A DNA stretch of 64,000 bases from positions 129,742 to 193,741 of the forward strand of contig SUZN01000002.1 of the NCBI GenBank assembly GCA_015059905.1. The letters are read 5' to 3'. The first letter of the stretch is position 1, and every line of letters begins with the position of its first letter. Both the position numbers and the translations under genes were made by a program. The DNA comes from Rikenellaceae bacterium. Lineage in GTDB: Bacteria > Bacteroidota > Bacteroidia > Bacteroidales > Rikenellaceae. Of the stretch, positions 1 through 9,063 are shown piece after piece. The notes below the pieces were generated by a model. It ran no database searches and was not told the DNA's origin. It worked only from the letters and a program-made list of their open reading frames with translations.

Positions 1-956
1 ATATCCTTTATAGCCGCCTGCTTATGCTCCACATTCTCGGTCACATCAAACCACAAGATAAATGGCACGCCCTCGCCACGACGGAACACCATATCCTGCG
101 TCCAGAATGTGTTGTATCGCACGCTGTCTGCATCCCAAAACCTCTCCTCAATAATCTGCTGGTACGCCTCGGCTCGCTCCATATACTCCTCACAGTCAGC
201 TACGTTGTTCATCTTCAAAATCTTTGCATACGCCTTGTTTGCCGCATACATCGAAGAGAGCAAATCAATACTCATAGTAATACCAGGGAAAGTCTCGGCA
301 TACGACGAGAGACCACGACAAACGTGGAACGAGTTGCCATAATCAAAATTCGCCGCCTTGTTCATATATCGCTCACGCTTAAATGCGTTCTCGGGCTTGA
401 GGTTCCAACGCTCGACATACTCGTTGAGCGACTTCTCGTAAAAATTAAGCATTGTAGCATCGCTCACATAATCCTCGTCCGCCGTCCACTCATACAATCG
501 CAGGCAAGCCTGCGTAACATCGAAGTTTGCAGGCAGGTTGTACCAGAATGTGCTGTCGTTATCATAATCAGCAGGGGCGGGCTTGTTATAACGGTTAATC
601 TCCCAATAAGAACACCAATCCTTCTCTTCGGTGATGTTCTCCGCAAAGCGCATCATCATATTCTTGTTATGCGCCTGCAAACCCAGAATATGTGCACCGA
701 TGGTCTGATGCGATACATCACGCATACAGAAAGCCTCGCGGTTAGGCAGTGCAGCCTCATACCAATAGCCAACAGGGTCGTGGTCTGTGTGAGCATATGA
801 ATATGCCATATTACGCGCCCAGGTATAGCTCTGCTCCAAAGCCTTGTCGCTTGACGAAAAGAGCGATTGCTCGTTTGCTGGCACTATCTCAACCGTTTTA
901 TGACAAGCACAGAAGATAGTTGCCAATAGTGTAATTAGAAATAGGTGTGTTCTCAT
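1..956 (-). CDS. Six-hairpin-glycosidase-like lipoprotein, 5' part only
   Basis: The reading frame is open from an ATG at 954-956 to the left edge of the window, so about 318 N-terminal residues are visible and the C-terminus is missing. The start MRTHLFLITLLATIFCAC is a lipoprotein signal with a lipobox ending at Cys16 or Cys18, so the product should be membrane anchored. The segment near residue 60, YWYEAALPNREAFCMRDVSH, and later aromatic-rich helices (FWYNLPANFD, RLYEWTADEDY, FILWFDVTENVEH) look like an (alpha/alpha)6 glycosidase fold. That assignment is inferred from pattern only; no catalytic acid pair can be named. It follows gyrB in the same direction but a terminator separates them. 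It could be a rhamnosidase or glucosidase relative. Confidence 0.6.
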   Translation of the reverse strand, partial: MRTHLFLITLLATIFCACHKTVEIVPANEQSLFSSSDKALEQSYTWARNMAYSYAHTDHDPVGYWYEAALPNREAFCMRDVSHQTIGAHILGLQAHNKNMMMRFAENITEEKDWCSYWEINRYNKPAPADYDNDSTFWYNLPANFDVTQACLRLYEWTADEDYVSDATMLNFYEKSLNEYVERWNLKPENAFKRERYMNKAANFDYGNSFHVCRGLSSYAETFPGITMSIDLLSSMYAANKAYAKILKMNNVADCEEYMERAEAYQQIIEERFWDADSVRYNTFWTQDMVFRRGEGVPFILWFDVTENVEHKQAAIKD

Positions 957-978
957 TATTAAAACATTAAGGTTAGAT

Positions 979-1016
979 AAAAATAAAGGGTGTTACCTTG
1001 CTAAAGCTAACACCCC
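979..1016 (-). terminator. Rho-independent terminator of gyrB
   Basis: On the minus strand an 8-bp stem (GGGTGTTA with TAACACCC, 988-995 and 1008-1015) is followed by a T-rich run (TTTATTTTT). It lies directly downstream of the gyrB stop. Confidence 0.75.
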
Positions 1017-1037
1017 AATATTAGGCTTGATTATCTT

Positions 1038-3005
<1,968 letters not shown>

Positions 3006-3037
3006 TTAATTTTTATCAATTCCTGTGTTAAAACGTA

Positions 3038-3069
3038 CAAAAATAGGGAATTTAATTGAGTTTTGCAAA
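3038..3069 (-). promoter_or_regulatory. Promoter of gyrB, Bacteroidota type
   Basis: Read on the minus strand, TTTG (3069-3066) is followed after 20 bases by TATTTTTG (3045-3038), an exact match to TTTG-N19-21-TAnnTTTG. The start codon lies about 36 bases downstream. Confidence 0.7.
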
Positions 3070-3095
3070 TCGCAGAGCCCCAAAATTTCTATTTT

Positions 3096-3824
3096 TTACT
3101 CTGTAAAACTCTTCTCGATATCAATCTCCGAGATATGACCTTTGGCAAACATCACCGTGCGGGCGGGATACTGCTCTATGAGTGCCGTGTTGTGGGTGGA
3201 CATAATGATAGCACACCCCTTCGCGGTAATCTGCTTAAAGAGTTTCATAATCTCATCTGCAGTCACAGGGTCAAGATTTCCCGTAGGCTCATCAGCCAAC
3301 AACAGTCGTGGAGAATTCAACAACGCACGCGCAATAACCAATCGTTGCTGCTCGCCGCCCGATAGCTCGTGAGGCATCTTGTAAGCCTTATTCTCCAGCC
3401 CGACAAGCTTCAGCACCTCGCCAATACGACGGCGGATATCCACCTCTTTTTTCCAGCCTGTAGCCTTCATCACATCGTAGAGATTGAAGAACACATTGCG
3501 GTCATCGAGCAACTGATAATCCTGAAAGACAATGCCCATCTTGCGGCGCAGATAAGGTATATCCTTACGGCGCAGGTTGCGCAAATTAACGCCTACCACA
3601 CGCCCCTCACCCTGAAGCAGTTGCACCTCGGCATATAAAGTTTTAAGTAAGGTACTTTTGCCACTACCGACACGTCCTATAAAATAGACCATTTCGCCCG
3701 CATTGACCCTAAGATTTACATCCGACAACACCAGCTCGTCGTCCTTATTCGGACGCACCCCCTCGCCATCAGTGTGATAAATCGAAACACCTTTCAGCTC
3801 AACTACGCAACTATTCTTTTCCAT
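3096..3824 (-). CDS. ftsE: ABC ATPase FtsE, cell division
   Basis: A 242-residue stand-alone ABC nucleotide-binding subunit. The Walker A is GRVGSGKST near residue 52, the Q-loop lies in GIVFQDYQLL, the signature is LSGGEQQR, Walker B is LLLADEPTGNLD and the H-loop STHN follows. The FQDYQLLDDRNVFFNL segment is typical of FtsE, which with FtsX controls peptidoglycan hydrolases at the septum. FtsX is not beside it here; in this phylum the two genes are often apart. An insert of about 10 residues (YHTDGEGVRPNKDDEL) lies in the first strand region. It could be another lipoprotein-export-type ATPase, but FtsE fits best. A TATATTTG box lies upstream at 3857-3850. Confidence 0.85.
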   Translation of the reverse strand: MEKNSCVVELKGVSIYHTDGEGVRPNKDDELVLSDVNLRVNAGEMVYFIGRVGSGKSTLLKTLYAEVQLLQGEGRVVGVNLRNLRRKDIPYLRRKMGIVFQDYQLLDDRNVFFNLYDVMKATGWKKEVDIRRRIGEVLKLVGLENKAYKMPHELSGGEQQRLVIARALLNSPRLLLADEPTGNLDPVTADEIMKLFKQITAKGCAIIMSTHNTALIEQYPARTVMFAKGHISEIDIEKSFTE

Positions 3825-3915
3825 ACATTTGCTTAATTTCTACAACTTACAAATATAATAAATATTTGTATAATTTCACAGAATCTGCAAGGATTTTGTA
3901 TTCTTTGCATATAAT

Positions 3916-3947
3916 TTTGAATTTTGAACAATTATTGTGTATCTTTG
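3916..3947 (+). promoter_or_regulatory. Promoter of ssrA
   Basis: TTTG (3916-3919), 20 bases, then TATCTTTG (3940-3947). The predicted start falls a few bases before the mature tmRNA 5' end at 3960. Confidence 0.7.
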
Positions 3948-3959
3948 CACTTGTCAAAC

Positions 3960-4359
3960 GGGGGCGACCGGTTTTGACAGCTTGCAGAGTTTGATTGTAA
4001 GCACGTCGAGCATTGTGTGGTGGCTCGTAAATATCAACACTCAAACTACAAATGGCAATAATAGCTATGCACTCGCTGCCTAATTTTCGAGGAAAATTAG
4101 CTTAATCCGCGAGCCCAAGGAGGCTTGCAGACGAGTATCCCGAATGGCGGCTGCGCCCTTTAGTTGCTGTTCATATGGGGTATCATCTTTTAAGGGATAG
4201 TGCGTTATGTGTCTCGGTTAGCGTGCGAAATTTTAGAGACTGCGGCAAAAGGTTAGGCTGTCTGTGGCCATCCTGCGCAAGAGGAGTAATCGCAGAATAA
4301 GCGTGTAGAAAGCTTTTGGGTTCCAGGTTTGGACGCGGGTTCGACTCCCGCCGCCTCCA
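3960..4359 (+). ncRNA. ssrA: Transfer-messenger RNA (tmRNA)
   Basis: tmRNA rescues ribosomes stalled on broken mRNA and tags the nascent chain for proteolysis. The 5' end GGGGGCG (3960-3966) pairs with CGCCTCC (4352-4358) to form a 7-bp acceptor stem with one G-U pair, and the T-arm GCGGGTTCGACTCCCGC sits at 4335-4352. The tag reading frame starts at GGC 4054 and reads GNNSYALAA before TAA at 4081-4083; the terminal YALAA is the classic degron recognised by Clp-type proteases. The final CCA is not encoded, because A4359 is followed by CT. The length of about 400 bases is usual for one-piece tmRNA in this phylum. SmpB is not in this window. Confidence 0.95.
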
Positions 4360-4422
4360 CTTTTTGATGGGGACTTTATCGACAAAAGACTTTCGAAATC
4401 GTAGATTTCGCCATCAAAAAGT
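4359..4422. repeat. Nested inverted repeat after ssrA
   Basis: ACTTTTTGATGG (4359-4370) is complementary to CCATCAAAAAGT (4411-4422), and inside it GAAATC-GTA-GATTTC (4395-4409) forms a second hairpin. The outer arm overlaps the last base of tmRNA. It is not followed by a T-run, so it is not a classic terminator; it might help 3' processing. Confidence 0.55.
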
Positions 4423-4447
4423 CTTTATTCGATCACCCCTCCTAAAG

Positions 4448-4479
4448 ATCCTCCCCTAACCGTAGGGGAGGATTTTTTT
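4448..4479 (+). terminator. Terminator of ssrA
   Basis: A 10-bp stem (ATCCTCCCCT with AGGGGAGGAT) is followed by a run of T residues at 4473-4479. Confidence 0.85.
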
Positions 4480-4520
4480 ATTTTATTGACAACATTTCAA
4501 CCTCGTCTCTAAAAAATTAA

Positions 4521-4615
4521 CGTCATTCCGAGCGAATTAAATGAGCGTGGGAATCTCATTATTATCATTCGCTCATTATAGATTGCCACGTCGCTTACAG
4601 CTCCTCGCAATGACG
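4521..4615. repeat. Dispersed palindromic repeat, family 1, copy A
   Basis: A 95-bp unit with terminal inverted repeats CGTCATTCCGAG and CTCGCAATGACG and inner arms GCGTGGGAATCT and AGATTGCCACG. Related copies lie at 26932-27016, 29541-29581 and 45522-45611. All four are intergenic. Confidence 0.8.
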
Positions 4616-4636
4616 GAACGACATATTTTCAATATT

Positions 4637-4665
4637 CAAAAAAAAGATGCGCCCGAAAGCGCATC
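4637..4665 (-). terminator. Terminator of the serine hydrolase at 4690
   Basis: On the minus strand GATGCGC and GCGCATC (4659-4665 and 4646-4652) form the stem and eight T residues follow (4645-4638). Confidence 0.8.
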
Positions 4666-4689
4666 CTTAATATCAATTTTCCATAGAGA

Positions 4690-5931
4690 TTATTTCTCGC
4701 CGATTCTGCCTGTGTAGGCATCTACGCCAGATTTTTCAAATGGCTGAGCAAAAAACTTCTCTGCCGCAGCATTCACCTTGCTACCCCAAGGCTGTGGACC
4801 TCCAGCACTCTGAACAACCCACAACTTCAGCTGCTTCTTGTGCCAATTAACTGAACAATTAGTACCCCAAGCGCCACCGTGACCAAACCATGCACCCTCG
4901 TTATCAACAACAGGCGCAGACAAACCAAGAGAATAACCGCCCATATTTTTGGGTCGTGTTGAGCAAGCAAGAATAGACTTCACAGTCTCCTCCTTCAAGA
5001 TACGTACACCATTCTCGCCAACACCCAGATTCATCAACATCTTGTAGAACTTAAGCTGATCTGCCGCAGTTGTCCACAAGCCTGCACCAGCCGATGCAAA
5101 GACGTGAGAATCGTTGTATGGGCGCTGTTGCCAAGCCATCTCTTCTACCCACTCTGCGGGCGCATTATCCTTGTAAGCGTAAAGCTCAACCTTCTTCTTG
5201 AGTTGCTTGTCAGTAGGCCAGAACCATGTTGATTTCATTCCAAGTGGGTCCAGAACCTCCTGCTTGAGATAATTCTCCCACTTCATACCTGTAACAACCT
5301 CCACGATTGCGGCACCGATGTCAATACCTGTGTTAGAGTACAAATCGCGTGTACCAGGCTCAAACATAATTGGCGACTCGGCAGCCACAGCAGCCACCTG
5401 ACGCAGAGGAGCACCACCACTCCAGCCGCCACCACGAACATCATTACGTTTTACGCTTGCCTCAAATGGAAAACCACCTGTGTGATTGAGCACCATACGA
5501 ACTGTAAGCGTATTCTTTGCCTTACGAAGCGTCTTTACGCCATCTTTGTTTGACTCCTGCACCCACAACTCTCTAAACTCTGGCAGATACTTTGCGACAG
5601 GGTCATCGAGTGAAATCTTACCCTCTTCAACCAACTTGGCGATTGTAACACCACAAAAACCCTTTGTCTGCGAACACTGCATAAAGACGTTATCCATCTT
5701 GATGGGGCGTTTCTTCGCAACATCGGCATAACCTATGCAGCAGGTCTCCTGTACGCCATCCTTGTAAAAGACGCTAATTGCTCCAGCCAACTGACCATTA
5801 TCCACATAAGGTTGCAACACCTCTTGTGCATAAGTAGTCTTTGAATCTTTTGCCTTCTTCTGCGCGGTAGCTGTCAAACAGAACGACACAACCACAACAA
5901 GGGCGCACGCAAATTTCATTACTCTTTTCAT
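4690..5931 (-). CDS. Secreted class C beta-lactamase-fold serine hydrolase
   Basis: A 413-residue protein with an N-terminal signal peptide (MKRVMKFACALVVVVSFCLTATAQ), so it should act in the periplasm or outside the cell. The serine and lysine of the SxxK motif lie in CSQTKG near residue 86, the tyrosine motif is YSNTG near residue 200, and the third motif is HGGAWG near residue 352. This is the layout of penicillin-binding-protein/class C beta-lactamase relatives, which include esterases and peptidases. Substrate cannot be read from the sequence. It is transcribed alone, divergently from lrgA, with its own terminator. A second, more distant relative lies at 50823-52145. Confidence 0.85.
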   Translation of the reverse strand: MKRVMKFACALVVVVSFCLTATAQKKAKDSKTTYAQEVLQPYVDNGQLAGAISVFYKDGVQETCCIGYADVAKKRPIKMDNVFMQCSQTKGFCGVTIAKLVEEGKISLDDPVAKYLPEFRELWVQESNKDGVKTLRKAKNTLTVRMVLNHTGGFPFEASVKRNDVRGGGWSGGAPLRQVAAVAAESPIMFEPGTRDLYSNTGIDIGAAIVEVVTGMKWENYLKQEVLDPLGMKSTWFWPTDKQLKKKVELYAYKDNAPAEWVEEMAWQQRPYNDSHVFASAGAGLWTTAADQLKFYKMLMNLGVGENGVRILKEETVKSILACSTRPKNMGGYSLGLSAPVVDNEGAWFGHGGAWGTNCSVNWHKKQLKLWVVQSAGGPQPWGSKVNAAAEKFFAQPFEKSGVDAYTGRIGEK

Positions 5932-5997
5932 AGCTAAAATATTTAATGTTTTGTATATGCAATCGAGTTAGGTCTAACAAAATTAGTAATTTTTCGT

Positions 5998-6005
5998 TAC
6001 ATTTG
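5998..6005 (+). promoter_or_regulatory. Likely -7 element for lrgA-lrgB
   Basis: TACATTTG matches TAnnTTTG and lies 22 bases before the lrgA start codon. No convincing upstream TTTG was seen at the expected distance. Confidence 0.45.
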
Positions 6006-6027
6006 CAACATATTTTCAGATTCTGTT

Positions 6028-6357
6028 ATGACAGGCATACTAATCATACTTATATGCTGGGCTGTGGGAAACTTTATCTCTATGCTCGTTGGGGGATATG
6101 TGTCGGGCAATATCATTGGAATGCTGCTATTATATGTAGCACTACATTTCAAAGTTGTAAAACCCGAAACGGTAGCCCCCACAGCAAAATTTCTACTTGC
6201 CACAATGGCACTATTTTTCGTTCCGTTTGGTGTTGGTTTGATGGAGTCTTACGGAGTGATTTCGCAGCATTGGATAGCCATCACAATTGCAGCTGTGGTT
6301 AGCACGCTTGCCGTTATTGCAGTTACAGCATTTGTTTATATAAAACTACGTAAATAA
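6028..6357 (+). CDS. LrgA/CidA-family holin-like membrane protein
   Basis: A 109-residue membrane protein with four hydrophobic segments (about residues 4-22, 27-42, 50-70 and 82-104). The segment GNIIGMLLLYVAL and the loop before KFLLATMALFFVPFGVGL match the CidA/LrgA family, whose members form small membrane complexes with LrgB partners and influence autolysis or the export of small organic acids. The next gene begins two bases after its stop, so the pair should be co-translated. Whether it acts as a holin-like antiholin or as a metabolite transporter cannot be told from sequence. Confidence 0.85.
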   Translation: MTGILIILICWAVGNFISMLVGGYVSGNIIGMLLLYVALHFKVVKPETVAPTAKFLLATMALFFVPFGVGLMESYGVISQHWIAITIAAVVSTLAVIAVTAFVYIKLRK

Positions 6358-6359
6358 TT

Positions 6360-7055
6360 ATGCTTCACGATTATATATCTTCGCCGCTTGCGTTGCTTAC
6401 GCTCACCATTGTGCTCTACTGCACGGCAATGGCTGTCTATCGTCGTGTACGTATTGCATTGCTACATCCTGTATTGATTACATTCCTTGCGATGATAGGT
6501 TTTCTGGTGGCGTTCAACATACCTTACGCGACCTATCGTGAGGCAACTTCGGTGCTTGATTTTTGTTTGGGTATGTCTGTCGTGGCGTTGGGGTATCTGC
6601 TATATGAACAAGAGGAGCGTATGCGGGGACAACTAACAGCAATACTCTCCTCAGTTACTATCGGCTCGATTGTGGGCATATTGAGTGTGGTATATATTGC
6701 GCGTCTTTTCGGCGCAACACAACTCATCGAAAACTCGATAGCTATGAAATCTGTCACAGTTCCCATTGCTGTGGGTATCAGCGAGAGGGTAGGCGGTGAT
6801 CTGTCTATCACTTCAGTCGTGGTCTTTCTAACGGGAATATTCGGAGCAGTGGTAGGTCTGCGATTTTTGCGACTGCTGCGCATAAACGACCCCTCGGCAA
6901 AAGGGTTGGCAATGGGTGCTGCTGCACACGGAATCGGCACAGCGCGCTCAATCGAGGAGGGAGCCACAGAAGGTGCTTTAAGCGGTTTGGCGATGGCACT
7001 GATGGGCGTGATTACTGCTCTTTTGACACCGATTGCAGAACGCTGGCTATTCTAA
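6360..7055 (+). CDS. LrgB/CidB-family membrane protein
   Basis: A 231-residue polytopic membrane protein, partner of the LrgA-like protein just upstream. Diagnostic segments are SVTVPIAVGISERVGGDLSI (about residues 130-149) and the C-terminal GAAAHGIGTARSIEEG, both conserved in the LrgB family. Eight or so hydrophobic stretches are visible. Known relatives (LrgAB, CidAB, plant PLGG1) act in autolysis control or pyruvate/glycolate transport. No LytTR-type regulator lies beside the pair here. A separate promoter starts the next gene. Confidence 0.88.
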   Translation: MLHDYISSPLALLTLTIVLYCTAMAVYRRVRIALLHPVLITFLAMIGFLVAFNIPYATYREATSVLDFCLGMSVVALGYLLYEQEERMRGQLTAILSSVTIGSIVGILSVVYIARLFGATQLIENSIAMKSVTVPIAVGISERVGGDLSITSVVVFLTGIFGAVVGLRFLRLLRINDPSAKGLAMGAAAHGIGTARSIEEGATEGALSGLAMALMGVITALLTPIAERWLF

Positions 7056-7133
7056 ACTGCAAATAAAATGAATAAATTCACCAAAAAAGTGTAAAAAAGA
7101 GCAGAAAGAGTTTTTAAATAAATTTAATAATAT

Positions 7134-7141
7134 TACCTTTG
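7134..7141 (+). promoter_or_regulatory. -7 element of the AspT/YidE-type transporter gene
   Basis: TACCTTTG matches TAnnTTTG, 38 bases before the ATG at 7180. The upstream half is A/T-rich without a clear TTTG. Confidence 0.5.
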
Positions 7142-7179
7142 CGCTCGGTTAGGAAAAATTAAGGTTAAATTAAATCACT

Positions 7180-8847
7180 ATGGACTGGTTATACACCCTA
7201 TTTATGGGCGAGGGTATTGCACACACATTGCTTGTACTCTCATTGGTCATTACCGTCGGTATTATGTTGAGCAAGGTGAAGATTTGCGGCATCTCGCTCG
7301 GCGTAACGTGGATTCTCTTTGTTGGCATCGCAGCAGGACACTTCGGAATGACGGTAGATCACAACACACTTCATTTTATCAAAGAATTTGGTTTGGTCTT
7401 GTTTGTCTTCTCAATCGGATTGCAGGTAGGACCGGGTTTCTTCTCTTCGTTCAAGGAAGGCGGAATAAAGATGGTAAGTTGCGCAGCAGCCGTTGTGTTG
7501 CTGGGTGCGCTGACCACCTATATTATACATGTCGCAACAGGAACACCAATGCCTACAATGGTGGGTATTATGTCGGGTGCTGTGACTAACACTCCTGGTT
7601 TGGGAGCTGCACAGCAGGCTTACACCGACTCTACAGGTATCAACGACCCAACAATCGCATTGGGTTATGCCGTAGCCTATCCGCTGGGTGTTGTGGGTAT
7701 TATTCTTTCGATTATCGCTGTGCGATTCCTTACAAGAGTAAACTTCGCGGAGGAGAACAAGGCGCTGGAGGCAATCAACAACGACCACTCAAACGTTGAG
7801 CGTCACTCTGTCGAGTTTACAAACGGAGCATTGGAGGGACACACCATTGCCCATTTGCGTGAACTTATCAATCGTTCGTTTGTCATATCACGCATTATGC
7901 ACAAAGATGGGACAATCGCCATCGCCGACGGCACAAGTACACTCCTCATTGGCGAGAAGTTGCGCGTAATATGCTCTCCAGAGGATAGCGAGGCAGTGAT
8001 TGCATTCCTTGGTCAGCCCATCGAGATGAGCAAGGAGGAGTGGGGCACAAATGCCGATTCGCCTACGCAGCTCGTTTCACGACGTATCGTCATCACCAAA
8101 CACACAATCAACGGAAAGAAGCTTTCCGACTTACGTCTGCGTACAAAATACAACATCAACATCACACGCATCAACCGTGCAGGTATCGACCTTATTCCTT
8201 ATCAGGGTATGGAGTTGCAGATGGGTGACCGCGTGATGGTTGTGGGTCAAGAGAAGGCTATCGAGCAGGTGGCAAACGTGCTGGGTAACTCATTGAAGAA
8301 GCTCAACGAGCCACAGTTGCTCACCATCTTCTTCGGCATCGCGCTCGGCGTGTTGTTCGGCTCTATTCCACTTATGAGTATTCCACAACCCGTGAAGCTC
8401 GGTCTGGCGGGTGGTCCACTTATCATTGCATTGCTGATTGGTCGTTTCGGTCCACACTTCCACCTTGTAACATATACCACAATGAGTGCAAACCTGATGT
8501 TGCGCGAGGTGGGTCTTGCTATGTTCCTGGCGGGCGTTGGAATTGGCGCGGGTGACGGTTTTATTGATGCTATCGTGGGCGGCGGTTATCGCTGGATAGG
8601 ATACGGTTTTATTATCACGGTGTTACCATTGCTTATAGTGGGATTGTTCGCTCGCCTGAAGCTCAAGATGAATTACTACACATTGATGGGTCTTATGGCA
8701 GGTAGTGTCACCGACCCACCAGCCCTGGGTTATGCAAATGCTACGGCTGGCAACGATATGCCTGCGGTAGGTTATGCAACGGTCTATCCTGTGGTAATGT
8801 TCTTGCGAGTTCTGACAGCGCAGTTGCTTATACTTATGGTGGCGTAA
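7180..8847 (+). CDS. AspT/YidE-family transporter with two TrkA-C domains
   Basis: A 555-residue inner-membrane transporter. The N-terminal membrane half (about residues 1-190) carries the family repeat GIMSGAVTNTPGLGAAQQAY and the C-terminal half repeats it as GLMAGSVTDPPALGYANATA. Between them lie two soluble RCK/TrkA-C-like segments (about residues 205-280 and 300-370), including LRLRTKYNINITRINRAG and MQMGDRVMVVGQ-like text. Relatives are the aspartate:alanine exchanger of Tetragenococcus and the YidE/YbjL proteins of enterobacteria. The substrate here is unknown; a C4 acid or amino acid is plausible. It sits after lrgAB but has its own promoter. Confidence 0.85.
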   Translation: MDWLYTLFMGEGIAHTLLVLSLVITVGIMLSKVKICGISLGVTWILFVGIAAGHFGMTVDHNTLHFIKEFGLVLFVFSIGLQVGPGFFSSFKEGGIKMVSCAAAVVLLGALTTYIIHVATGTPMPTMVGIMSGAVTNTPGLGAAQQAYTDSTGINDPTIALGYAVAYPLGVVGIILSIIAVRFLTRVNFAEENKALEAINNDHSNVERHSVEFTNGALEGHTIAHLRELINRSFVISRIMHKDGTIAIADGTSTLLIGEKLRVICSPEDSEAVIAFLGQPIEMSKEEWGTNADSPTQLVSRRIVITKHTINGKKLSDLRLRTKYNINITRINRAGIDLIPYQGMELQMGDRVMVVGQEKAIEQVANVLGNSLKKLNEPQLLTIFFGIALGVLFGSIPLMSIPQPVKLGLAGGPLIIALLIGRFGPHFHLVTYTTMSANLMLREVGLAMFLAGVGIGAGDGFIDAIVGGGYRWIGYGFIITVLPLLIVGLFARLKLKMNYYTLMGLMAGSVTDPPALGYANATAGNDMPAVGYATVYPVVMFLRVLTAQLLILMVA

Positions 8848-8849
8848 AT

Positions 8850-8890
8850 AAAAGATAAGGTTGATTTTAACAATCAACCTTATCTTTTTT
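8850..8890. terminator. Bidirectional terminator
   Basis: A perfect 16-bp stem, AAAGATAAGGTTGATT (8851-8866) with its complement at 8872-8887, with A- and T-rich flanks. It serves the plus-strand transporter and the minus-strand efflux operon; the stop codon of the small minus-strand gene lies inside it. Confidence 0.85.
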
Positions 8891-9043
8891 CTCATCCTTT
8901 TTGCGATAGGGGCACGTAGCATCGTCGCACGTTCCACACTGCGAATAACGGCGTGTAGCAATGGCTCTCAATATGGCTCTAATGAGCCACACCACCACCG
9001 CAACGAGGATAAATCCCACTACAATATTTTGCCAATCAATCAT
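8867..9043 (-). CDS. Small Cys-rich membrane protein, FeoB-associated type
   Basis: A 58-residue reading frame, ATG at 9041-9043, TAA at 8867-8869. Residues 6-26 (NIVVGFILVAVVVWLIRAIL) form one membrane helix, followed by a short cytoplasmic tail with CGTCDDATC (Cys36, 39, 44) and a run of lysines. This layout is that of the FeoB-associated Cys-rich membrane protein family, normally encoded next to the ferrous iron transporter feoB. Here it is the last gene of an RND efflux operon, 20 bases after the pump stop codon, and its stop lies in the terminator stem. The role is unknown; metal binding by the cysteines is an inference. Confidence 0.7.
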   Translation of the reverse strand: MIDWQNIVVGFILVAVVVWLIRAILRAIATRRYSQCGTCDDATCPYRKKDEKKDKVDC

Positions 9044-9063
9044 ATCTTCAGCAAAAGTAAGAA

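Larger units (their letters stand above)
4360..4689. other. Gene-free region between ssrA and the serine hydrolase
   Basis: About 330 bases with no supportable gene. It holds, in order, the nested inverted repeat, the ssrA terminator, one copy of the dispersed palindromic repeat and the terminator of the downstream minus-strand gene. Confidence 0.7.

Noticed and set aside
24..800. A 258-codon plus-strand frame
   Set aside because: It is antisense to the lipoprotein gene that runs off the left edge and has no protein-like pattern.
3847..4044. A 65-codon minus-strand frame
   Set aside because: It covers the 5' part of the tmRNA gene and the ssrA promoter, so it is not a gene.
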